Below are positions 57,282-64,000 of a stretch of DNA of 64,000 bases, piece by piece. The stretch covers positions 24,726-88,725 of the forward strand of contig NZ_JACYHF010000023.1 of NCBI RefSeq assembly GCF_016482685.1, in the 5' to 3' direction. The translations under genes and the position numbers were made by a program. The DNA is from Streptomyces sp. DSM 110735. GTDB lineage: Bacteria > Actinomycetota > Actinomycetes > Streptomycetales > Streptomycetaceae. The notes under the pieces are model-generated. The model searched no databases. It was not told where the DNA came from and saw nothing but the letters and a program-made list of their open reading frames with translations. Positions within the stretch are counted from its first letter, which is position 1, and each line of letters opens with the position of its first letter.

Positions 57282-57866
57282 GTGCGCGTACTCGGGGTGG
57301 ACCCAGGGCTCACGCGGTGCGGAGTGGGGGTCGTCGAGGGGGTCGCGGGGCGGCCGCTGACCATGGTCGGCGTCGGTGTCGTCCGTACGCCCGCCGACGC
57401 CGAGCTGAGTCACCGGCTGCTCGCCGTCGAGCAGGGCATAGAGCAGTGGCTGGACGAGCACCGGCCGGAGTTCGTCGCCGTGGAGCGCGTCTTCGCCCAG
57501 CACAACGTCCGCACCGTCATGGGCACCGCCCAGGCCAGCGCCGTCGCCATGCTGTGCGCCGCCCGGCGCGGCATCCCCGTCGCCCTGCACACCCCGAGCG
57601 AGGTCAAGGCCGCCGTCACCGGCAGCGGCCGGGCCGACAAGGCACAGGTCGGCGCCATGGTCACCCGGCTGCTCCGGCTCAGCGCGCCGCCCAAGCCCGC
57701 CGACGCCGCCGACGCCCTCGCGCTCGCCATCTGCCACATCTGGCGCGCCCCCGCGCAGAACCGGCTCCAGCAGGCGGTCGCCCAGCACCAGGCCCACACG
57801 GCCAGGACGGCACACGCGGCCGACGCAGCCCACGCAGCACACGCAACGAAAGGCCGAACGGCATGA
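57282..57866 (+). CDS. ruvC: Crossover junction endodeoxyribonuclease RuvC
   Basis: 194 residues. It cuts Holliday junctions in recombination. Catalytic acids are Asp in LGVDPGLTRCG, Glu in FVAVERVFAQHNV and the Asp pair in PADAADALALAICH. The GTG at 57282 starts the catalytic fold directly and has a G-rich site; in-frame openings further upstream are not supported. The tail after residue 170 is unusual, an Ala/His-rich repeat (HTARTAHAADAAHAAHA). The stop overlaps ruvA by four bases. Confidence 0.95.
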   Translation: MRVLGVDPGLTRCGVGVVEGVAGRPLTMVGVGVVRTPADAELSHRLLAVEQGIEQWLDEHRPEFVAVERVFAQHNVRTVMGTAQASAVAMLCAARRGIPVALHTPSEVKAAVTGSGRADKAQVGAMVTRLLRLSAPPKPADAADALALAICHIWRAPAQNRLQQAVAQHQAHTARTAHAADAAHAAHATKGRTA

Positions 57867-58468
57867 TCGCCTTCGTCAGCGGCACGGTCGCCGCGCTCGC
57901 CCCCGACTCGGCGGTCGTCGAGGTCGGCGGGGTCGGCATGGCCCTGCAGTGCACCCCCGACACCCTGGCGAAACTGCGCCTGGGCGAGCCCGCCAGGCTG
58001 CACACCTCCCTGGTCGTGCGCGAGGACTCCCTCACCCTGTACGGCTTCGCGGACGACGACGAGCGCCAGGTCTTCGAGCTGCTCCAGACCGCGAGCGGCG
58101 TCGGACCCCGTCTCGCCCAGGCGATGCTCGCCGTGCACGCCCCGGACGCGCTGCGCCGCGCCGTCGCCACCGCCGACGAGAAAGCCCTCACCGCCGTACC
58201 GGGCATCGGCAAGAAGGGCGCCCAGAAGCTGCTCCTCGAACTCAAGGACCGGCTCGGCGCGCCCACCGGCACCGTCTCCGCCGCCGCCCCGGCCGCCCAG
58301 GGCTGGCGCGACCAACTGCACACCGCCCTGGTCGGCCTCGGCTACGCCCCCCGCGAGGCCGACGAGGCCGTGTCCGCCGTAGCGCCCGAGGCCGAGGCCG
58401 CCGGGGGCACCCCGCAGGTGGGCCAGTTGCTGAAGGCCGCCCTCCAGACCCTCAACCGCGCCCGCTGA
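57863..58468 (+). CDS. ruvA: Holliday junction branch migration protein RuvA
   Basis: 201 residues. An N-terminal OB-fold (MIAFVSGTVAALAPDSAVVEVGGVGM) and two helix-hairpin-helix motifs (LLQTASGVGPRLAQAML and TAVPGIGKKGAQKLLLEL) bind the junction. A C-terminal domain (LVGLGYAPREADEAV) contacts RuvB. It holds the junction in the square form for branch migration. ATG at 57863 overlaps the ruvC stop. ruvB follows 28 bases later in the same operon. Confidence 0.96.
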   Translation: MIAFVSGTVAALAPDSAVVEVGGVGMALQCTPDTLAKLRLGEPARLHTSLVVREDSLTLYGFADDDERQVFELLQTASGVGPRLAQAMLAVHAPDALRRAVATADEKALTAVPGIGKKGAQKLLLELKDRLGAPTGTVSAAAPAAQGWRDQLHTALVGLGYAPREADEAVSAVAPEAEAAGGTPQVGQLLKAALQTLNRAR

Positions 58469-58496
58469 CCCGCGCCGCCCCGCAAGGAGTACCTGA

Positions 58497-59579
58497 GTGA
58501 ACCGGGACGACCCGACCGACAGCCCCGCCGAGGACCGGCTGGTGGGCTCCGTCGCCGACCGGGAGGACCAGGCCGTCGAGGCCGCCCTGCGCCCCAAGGA
58601 CCTCGGCGAGTTCATCGGCCAGGAGAAGGTCCGCGAACAGCTCGACCTGGTGCTGCGCGCCGCCCGCGCGCGCGGTGCCACCGCCGACCACGTCCTGCTC
58701 TCCGGCGCGCCCGGTCTCGGCAAGACCACCCTGTCGATGATCATCGCGGCGGAGATGGCCGCCCCCATCCGCATCACCTCGGGCCCCGCCATCCAGCACG
58801 CGGGCGACCTCGCCGCGATCCTCTCCTCCCTCCAGGAGGGCGAGGTCCTCTTCCTGGACGAGATCCACCGCATGTCCCGGCCCGCCGAGGAGATGCTGTA
58901 CATGGCGATGGAGGACTTCCGCGTCGACGTGATCGTCGGCAAGGGTCCCGGCGCCACCGCCATCCCGCTGGAGCTGCCCCCCTTCACCCTGGTCGGCGCG
59001 ACCACCCGCGCGGGTCTGCTGCCGCCCCCCTTGCGCGACCGCTTCGGCTTCACCGCGCACATGGAGTTCTACGAGCCGCACGAGCTGGAGCGTGTCGTGC
59101 ACCGCTCGGCGAGCCTGCTCGACGTCGGCATGGAGGGGGAGGGCGCCGCCGAGATCGCGGGCCGCTCCCGGGGCACGCCCCGCATCGCCAACCGTCTGCT
59201 GCGCCGGGTCCGCGACTACGCGCAGGTCAAGGCGGACGGCCTGATCACCCGCGAGGTCGCGGCAGCCGCCCTCGCCGTCTACGAGGTGGACGCGCGCGGA
59301 CTCGACCGGCTGGACCGGGCCGTCCTGGAGGCGCTGCTCAAACTGTTCGGCGGCGGACCCGTCGGTCTGTCCACGCTCGCCGTCGCGGTGGGGGAGGAGC
59401 GCGAGACGGTCGAGGAGGTCGCCGAACCGTTCCTCGTGCGCGAGGGTCTGCTCGCCCGGACCCCGCGCGGCCGCGTCGCCACCCCGGCGGCCTGGGCCCA
59501 CCTCGGACTGACCCCGCCGGGCGCGCCAGGCGCCGGAACGGGGACGGGAAACGGACAACAGGACCTGTTCGGGGCGTGA
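58497..59579 (+). CDS. ruvB: Holliday junction DNA helicase RuvB
   Basis: 360 residues. This is the AAA+ motor that drives branch migration. Walker A is GAPGLGKTTLS, Walker B FLDEIHRM, sensor 1 LVGATTRAGLLPPPLRDRFG, and the Arg finger region is GRSRGTPRIANRLLRRVRDY. The C-terminal winged helix follows (residues 260-330). The last 20 residues are Gly/Pro-rich. GTG at 58497 has AAGGAG eight bases upstream. It completes ruvCAB. Confidence 0.97.
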   Translation: MNRDDPTDSPAEDRLVGSVADREDQAVEAALRPKDLGEFIGQEKVREQLDLVLRAARARGATADHVLLSGAPGLGKTTLSMIIAAEMAAPIRITSGPAIQHAGDLAAILSSLQEGEVLFLDEIHRMSRPAEEMLYMAMEDFRVDVIVGKGPGATAIPLELPPFTLVGATTRAGLLPPPLRDRFGFTAHMEFYEPHELERVVHRSASLLDVGMEGEGAAEIAGRSRGTPRIANRLLRRVRDYAQVKADGLITREVAAAALAVYEVDARGLDRLDRAVLEALLKLFGGGPVGLSTLAVAVGEERETVEEVAEPFLVREGLLARTPRGRVATPAAWAHLGLTPPGAPGAGTGTGNGQQDLFGA

Positions 59580-59744
59580 CGGCGGGGGCATTGGCGGCGG
59601 AAGGAACCCAGGTGCCATGCTGAGCGTTGTTCCATGCACGCGGACTCGCCTAGACTCCGCCGATGCCGCCCTTGCGGGTGGCGCCGACCATCCCCCTCCC
59701 CCAGGCCGCTCACCGCGCGGTCACGCGAAGGAAAATTCCGTCCC

Positions 59745-60308
59745 GTGAGTATCTACACCCTTCTTCCCTTCCTCGTGCTCATCGCGGCCATGTTCCTGAT
59801 GACGCGATCCGCGAAGAAGAAGCAGCAGCAGGCCAGCCAGATGCGGAACGAGATGCAGCCCGGCTCGGGCGTCCGCACCATCGGTGGGATGTACGCGACG
59901 GTCAAGGAGGTCACCGAGGACACCGTCCTCCTCGACGCCGGTCCCGGTGTCGAGCTGGTCTTCGCCAAGAACGCGATCGGCGCCGTCCTCACCGACGACG
60001 AGTACAACCGCATCGTGCACGGCGTCGAGCACGACCTGAAGTCCGACGCGGACCTCGTCCCGGACGACGCCTCCTCCCTCACCGCCGACGCGGCTCCGGC
60101 CGGCGACGCCGACGACAAGGTGATCGACCTCGGCAAGAAGGACACCGCCGAGGACGCCCCGGCCGCCGAGGCGAAGACCGCCGAGACCGCCGAGAAGACC
60201 GAGGCCGCCGACACCGCCGACGTCAAGGACACCGAGGGCAAGGACGCCGCCGAGGCCACGACGGGCGAGGCTCCGAAGAAGACCGACGGCGAGTCCGACG
60301 CGAAGTAG
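59745..60308 (+). CDS. yajC: Preprotein translocase subunit YajC
   Basis: 187 residues. An N-terminal membrane helix (SIYTLLPFLVLIAAMFLMT) is followed by the cytoplasmic KKKQQQASQMRNEMQPGSGVRTIGGMYATVKEV typical of YajC. The last 100 residues are an acidic Ala/Glu/Asp/Thr-rich, Lys-spotted low-complexity tail, much longer than in well-studied YajC proteins. It probably assists the SecDF complex encoded next. GTG at 59745 follows AAGGAAA; the upstream opening to 59634 is rejected. Confidence 0.93.
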   Translation: MSIYTLLPFLVLIAAMFLMTRSAKKKQQQASQMRNEMQPGSGVRTIGGMYATVKEVTEDTVLLDAGPGVELVFAKNAIGAVLTDDEYNRIVHGVEHDLKSDADLVPDDASSLTADAAPAGDADDKVIDLGKKDTAEDAPAAEAKTAETAEKTEAADTADVKDTEGKDAAEATTGEAPKKTDGESDAK

Positions 60309-60316
60309 GCGTCCCA

Positions 60317-60359
60317 CGGGGCGGCCCGGCGTGGTTAGACGGCCGCCGGGCACGCCCCG
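60317..60359 (+). terminator. Hairpin between yajC and secD
   Basis: Arms 60317-60330 and 60345-60359 pair over 14 positions with a single bulged A, leaving a 14-base loop. It may reduce read-through from yajC or act as an mRNA processing site. Confidence 0.5.
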
Positions 60360-60451
60360 AACGCCTCTGTTCCCGCACGGAATCCCGACACCATGTCATG
60401 GCCGCCCCGCGCCGACGGCGCCCCGAGCGGCCCGAGAGGGAGTACGAGAAG

Positions 60452-62224
60452 GTGGCAGCACCTAAGAAGGGCCGGAGTGCGAGCGCTCAGAGCAAGCCAG
60501 GGCGCTCACTGGTCCTCATCCTGATCGCCATCGTGGCGCTCACCGGGGGAATGTTCGCCTCCGGACACACCACTCCGCGTCTCGGCATCGACCTTGCCGG
60601 CGGTACGAGCATCACGCTCAAGGCGAAGGCCGACCAGGGGTCGGTGATCAACAAGGCCAACATGGACACCGCGGTCGACATCATGAACCGCCGTGTCAAC
60701 GGTCTTGGCGTCTCCGAGGCGGAGGTGCAGACCCAGGGGACCGACCACATCATCGTCAACATCCCCAAGGGCACCAACTCCAAGGAGGCCCAGCAGCAGG
60801 TCGGCACCACCGCCAAGCTGTACTTCCGCCCGGTCCTCACCGAGGCGCCCAGCGGCGCCGACGCCACGCCCAGCCCCTCGCCGAGCGCCTCCTCCAAGGG
60901 CAGCGCCTCGCCGAGCCCGTCGGGCAGCGCCGCCGGTGACCAGAAGGCGTCCGCCACCACGCCCTCTCCCACCTCCACCACCCAGGGCCGCCCGGTCAGC
61001 GGCGCCCTGAAGGCCGACGCCACGCCGTCGTCCACCGCCTCCCCGAAGGCGTCCGCCAAGCCCGACGCCGCCGCGAGCCCGTCCGCGTCCGCCGACGCCG
61101 CCGCGAGCAAGCTCCAGGCGCAGTTCGCGGCCCTTGACTGCACCAAGCCCGACGAGCGCGCCAAGGCGAGCCGGGACACCAAGCCCAGCGACACCATCGT
61201 GGCCTGCGGCCAGCAGGGCAAGGCCTGGTACAAGTACGTGCTCGGCCCGGCCCGCGTCGACGGCACCGACGTCAAGAAGGCCCAGGCGGTCTTCGACACC
61301 CAGGGCGCCTCCGGCTGGCAGGTGCAGATGACCTTCACCTCCGACGGCGCCAAGAAGTTCGCGGACGTCACCTCCGAACTGGCCAAGCAGGCCCAGACGG
61401 GGCAGAACCAGTTCGCCATCGTCCTCGACGGCAACGTCGTCTCCGCCCCCAGCGTGAGCCAGGCCATCACCGGCGGCTCGGCCGAGATCACCGGCCGCTT
61501 CACGCAGGAGGAGGCGCAGAGCCTCTCCAACATGCTGTCCTACGGCGCGCTCCCGCTCTCCTTCCAGGAGGAGACCGTCACCACGGTGACCGCCGCGCTC
61601 GGCGGTGAGCAGCTTCACGCCGGTCTGCTCGCGGGCGCCATCGGACTCGCGCTGGTCGTGCTCTACCTGGTGATCTACTACCGCGGTCTGTCGCTCGTCG
61701 CGATGGCGTCGCTGCTGGTCTCCGCGATCCTCACCTACGTGATCATGGCGCTGCTCGGCCCGGCCATCGGCTTCGCGCTGAACCTGCCCGCCGTCTGCGG
61801 CGCCATCGTCGCCATCGGCATCACCGCCGACTCCTTCATCGTCTACTTCGAACGCATCCGGGACGAGATCCGCGAGGGCCGCTCGCTGCGCCCCGCCGTC
61901 GAGCGTGCCTGGCCGCGCGCCCGGCGCACCATCCTCGTCTCCGACTTCGTGTCCTTCCTCGCCGCCGCGGTGCTGTTCATCGTGACCGTCGGCAAGGTGC
62001 AGGGCTTCGCGTTCACGCTCGGTCTGACCACCGTGCTCGACGTGGTCGTGGTCTTCTTCTTCACCAAGCCGCTCATGACCCTGCTGGCCCGCCGCCGCTT
62101 CTTCGCGGACGGCCACAAGTGGTCCGGGCTCGACCCGAAGAGCCTGGGTGCCAAGCCGCCGCTGCGCCGCACCCGCCGTCCGTCCGGTCCTGCCGCCGGT
62201 TCCGTCGACTTCAAGGAGGCGTGA
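60452..62224 (+). CDS. secD: Protein translocase subunit SecD
   Basis: 590 residues. After an N-terminal helix, the periplasmic P1 region has TPRLGIDLAGGTSITLKAK and TDHIIVNIPKG. A Ser/Pro/Ala/Lys-rich insertion of about 90 residues (roughly 130-220) interrupts it. The C-terminal five-helix part contains VVLYLVIYYRGLSLVAMASL, AIGITADSFIVYFERIRDEI and TVGKVQGFAFTLGLTTVLDV. With SecF it uses the proton gradient to pull exported proteins outward. GTG at 60452 (VAAPKKG) has GGGAG at good spacing. An ATG at 60398 is an alternative. Confidence 0.94.
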   Translation: MAAPKKGRSASAQSKPGRSLVLILIAIVALTGGMFASGHTTPRLGIDLAGGTSITLKAKADQGSVINKANMDTAVDIMNRRVNGLGVSEAEVQTQGTDHIIVNIPKGTNSKEAQQQVGTTAKLYFRPVLTEAPSGADATPSPSPSASSKGSASPSPSGSAAGDQKASATTPSPTSTTQGRPVSGALKADATPSSTASPKASAKPDAAASPSASADAAASKLQAQFAALDCTKPDERAKASRDTKPSDTIVACGQQGKAWYKYVLGPARVDGTDVKKAQAVFDTQGASGWQVQMTFTSDGAKKFADVTSELAKQAQTGQNQFAIVLDGNVVSAPSVSQAITGGSAEITGRFTQEEAQSLSNMLSYGALPLSFQEETVTTVTAALGGEQLHAGLLAGAIGLALVVLYLVIYYRGLSLVAMASLLVSAILTYVIMALLGPAIGFALNLPAVCGAIVAIGITADSFIVYFERIRDEIREGRSLRPAVERAWPRARRTILVSDFVSFLAAAVLFIVTVGKVQGFAFTLGLTTVLDVVVVFFFTKPLMTLLARRRFFADGHKWSGLDPKSLGAKPPLRRTRRPSGPAAGSVDFKEA

Positions 62225-62227
62225 GCG

Positions 62228-63331
62228 ATGTCGAAGCTCGGTAACCTCGGCGCCCGGCTGCACCGCGGCGAGATCAGTTACGACTTCATCGGCAAGCGCA
62301 GGATCTGGTACGGCGTCTCCATCCTGATCACCATCACGGCCATCGTCGGCCTGGTGGTGCGCGGTCTGAACATGGGCATCGACTTCCAGGGCGGCGCGGT
62401 CTTCACCACGCCGACCAAGATGAGCGTCTCGGTCAGCCAGGCCGAGGAGTTCGCCCATGACGCCTCCGGCCACGAAGCGGTGGTGCAGAAGCTCGGCAAC
62501 GGCAGCCTGCGCATCCAGATCGCCGGTATCGACACCGGCAAGGCCGACCAGATCAAGGAGACCCTGGCCAAGGACCTCCAGCTCAACCCCGAGAAGCTCA
62601 ACGCCGACCTGGTCGGCCCGAGCTGGGGCGAGCAGATCGCCAACAAGGCATGGGAGGGCCTGGCGATCTTCATGGTGCTCGTCGTGATCTACCTGGCCAT
62701 CGCCTTCGAGTGGCGCATGGCCGTGGCGGCGCTGGTCGCCCTGATCCACGACATCACGATCACCGTCGGCATCTACGCCCTCGTCGGCTTCGAGGTCACG
62801 CCCGGCACGGTCATCGGTCTGCTGACCATCCTCGGTTACTCGCTCTACGACACGGTCGTCGTCTTCGACAGCCTCAAGGAGCAGACCAAGGACATCACCA
62901 AGCAGACCCGCTTCACCTACAGCGACATCGCCAACCAGTCGATCAACGGCACCCTGGTGCGCTCGATCAACACCACGGTCGTCGCCCTGCTGCCGGTCGC
63001 GGGTCTGCTCTTCATCGGCGGCGGCTTCCTCGGCGCCGGCACGCTCAACGACATCTCGCTCTCGCTGTTCGTCGGCCTCGCGGCCGGCGCGTACTCCTCG
63101 ATCTTCATCGCCACCCCGCTCGTCGCCGATCTCAAGGAGCGCGAGCCCGCGATGAAGGCCCTGCGCAAGCGGGTCCTGGCCAAGCGCGCGCAGGCCGCCG
63201 CCGGGGACAATTCCGGGGAGCCGGGCACCACGGGTGATACTTACGAGGCGGCGCCCGCTGTGGTGGGCCCGCGCGACCAGCCCGTGGCACGCAACCGAGG
63301 CCGCGGCCGACCCTCTGGAAAGCGCCGATGA
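62228..63331 (+). CDS. secF: Protein translocase subunit SecF
   Basis: 367 residues. A first helix (ISILITITAIVGLVVRGL region) is followed by GIDFQGGAVFTTPTKM and the six-helix pattern including FEWRMAVAALVALIHDITITVGIYALVG, ILGYSLYDTVVVFDSLKEQTKD and RSINTTVVALLPVAGLLF. The C-terminal tail is Arg/Pro-rich. It is the partner of SecD in export. The ATG at 62228 has AAGGAGG and follows the secD stop by three bases. The stop overlaps apt (ATGA). Confidence 0.95.
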   Translation: MSKLGNLGARLHRGEISYDFIGKRRIWYGVSILITITAIVGLVVRGLNMGIDFQGGAVFTTPTKMSVSVSQAEEFAHDASGHEAVVQKLGNGSLRIQIAGIDTGKADQIKETLAKDLQLNPEKLNADLVGPSWGEQIANKAWEGLAIFMVLVVIYLAIAFEWRMAVAALVALIHDITITVGIYALVGFEVTPGTVIGLLTILGYSLYDTVVVFDSLKEQTKDITKQTRFTYSDIANQSINGTLVRSINTTVVALLPVAGLLFIGGGFLGAGTLNDISLSLFVGLAAGAYSSIFIATPLVADLKEREPAMKALRKRVLAKRAQAAAGDNSGEPGTTGDTYEAAPAVVGPRDQPVARNRGRGRPSGKRR

Positions 63332-63867
63332 CCGACATCCAGGAGCTGCTGCTCAGCCGAATCCGTGACGTCGCGGACTACCCGGAGCCGGGAGTGATGT
63401 TCAAGGACATCACCCCGCTCCTGGCGGACCCGGCGGCCTTCACGGCCCTGACCGACACACTGGCCGAGATCGCCACGAACACCGGGGCGACCAAGGTCGT
63501 CGGTCTGGAGGCGCGCGGCTTCATCCTCGGAGCGCCCGTCGCCGTCCGCGCGGGCCTCGGCTTCATCCCGGTCCGCAAGGCAGGCAAGCTGCCCGGCGCG
63601 ACCCTGCGTCAGTCCTACGACCTGGAGTACGGGTCGGCGGAGATCGAGGTGCACGCCGAGGACCTCACCCCGGACGACCGCGTGCTGATCGTGGACGACG
63701 TGCTCGCCACCGGCGGCACCGCCGAGGCGGCGGCCCAGCTCATCGAGCGGGCCGGTGCCGAGGTCGCGGGTCTCGCGGTCCTCATGGAGCTGGGCTTCCT
63801 CGGCGGTCGCGCCCGCCTGGCGCCCGCGCTCAAGGGCGCGCCCCTGGAGGCGCTGCTCCAGGTCTGA
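63328..63867 (+). CDS. apt: Adenine phosphoribosyltransferase
   Basis: 179 residues. It salvages adenine to AMP using PRPP. The PRPP-binding loop DDRVLIVDDVLATGGTAEAAAQLI is near residue 110-130, and YPEPGVMFKDITPLLADP and VVGLEARGFILGAPVAVRAGLGFIPVRK are the other family blocks. ATG at 63328 overlaps the secF stop by four bases, so it is coupled to secF. In related genomes relA follows; here the sequence ends in an artefact before it. Confidence 0.96.
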   Translation: MTDIQELLLSRIRDVADYPEPGVMFKDITPLLADPAAFTALTDTLAEIATNTGATKVVGLEARGFILGAPVAVRAGLGFIPVRKAGKLPGATLRQSYDLEYGSAEIEVHAEDLTPDDRVLIVDDVLATGGTAEAAAQLIERAGAEVAGLAVLMELGFLGGRARLAPALKGAPLEALLQV

Positions 63868-63900
63868 CGGTTCCGCGAGGACCGCGTACAGCACGGCCGT

Positions 63901-64000
<100 letters not shown>

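Overview
This window is chromosomal DNA from a Streptomyces or a very close relative. The base composition is very GC-rich and coding frames have strong third-position GC bias. Many genes start with GTG, gene junctions are often ATGA or GTGA overlaps, and several starts look leaderless. The gene content fits: ssgB (a sporulation SsgA-like protein found in morphologically complex actinomycetes), a phosphatidylinositol/PIM lipid operon, a BluB-CobT fusion and an actinobacterial secD-secF-apt block. From memory, the order resembles the core region from relA/apt to ssgB to cobT to argH in S. coelicolor, read in reverse; this was not checked against a database. No phage, IS or integrase genes were found, so this is mostly conserved core with a few accessory insertions.

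Left part (1-16.2 kb): a minus-strand redox module (partial gene, FMN-binding lipoprotein-like protein, ferric-reductase-like flavocytochrome) diverges from an OmpR-type two-component system. Then come a PNPOx-family protein, argG and argH (last steps of arginine synthesis, with an ArgR-like box), an unknown membrane protein, an aldo/keto reductase, a TetR/MFS efflux pair with a clear operator, a PlsC acyltransferase, a Tat-exported glycerophosphodiesterase, a small sigma-like factor, a GNAT and two small membrane proteins.

Middle (16.4-39.6 kb): a methionine uptake operon (metN-metI-metQ-metQ2) preceded by a 28-codon Cys/Met-rich leader peptide; cobalamin and siroheme genes (cobL, bluB-cobT fusion, cysG); a TrmH-type RNA methyltransferase; a Ser/Thr kinase; a phosphotransferase-like protein; a zinc-ribbon protein; a five-tRNA cluster (Gly-Cys-Val-Val-Val); pabB/pabC-like folate genes; a double-GNAT protein; a DsbA-fold protein; small membrane proteins; a CGNR regulator; ssgB; and a TIGR02611-type membrane protein.

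Right part (39.6-63.9 kb): two tRNA-Val(CAC) genes, a DEDDh exonuclease, a DUF4365 protein coupled to an unknown 423-aa protein, thrS, a one-spacer CRISPR-like element directly behind thrS, a potassium channel, and a HIT protein. These are followed by a large unknown membrane protein, an EF-G paralogue, the pgsA/acyltransferase/pimA lipid operon, a 34-bp minisatellite, pdxS-pdxT (vitamin B6), yebC, ruvCAB (Holliday junction resolution), yajC-secD-secF (protein export) and apt. The last 100 bases are a poly-G then poly-C homopolymer, almost certainly an assembly artefact.
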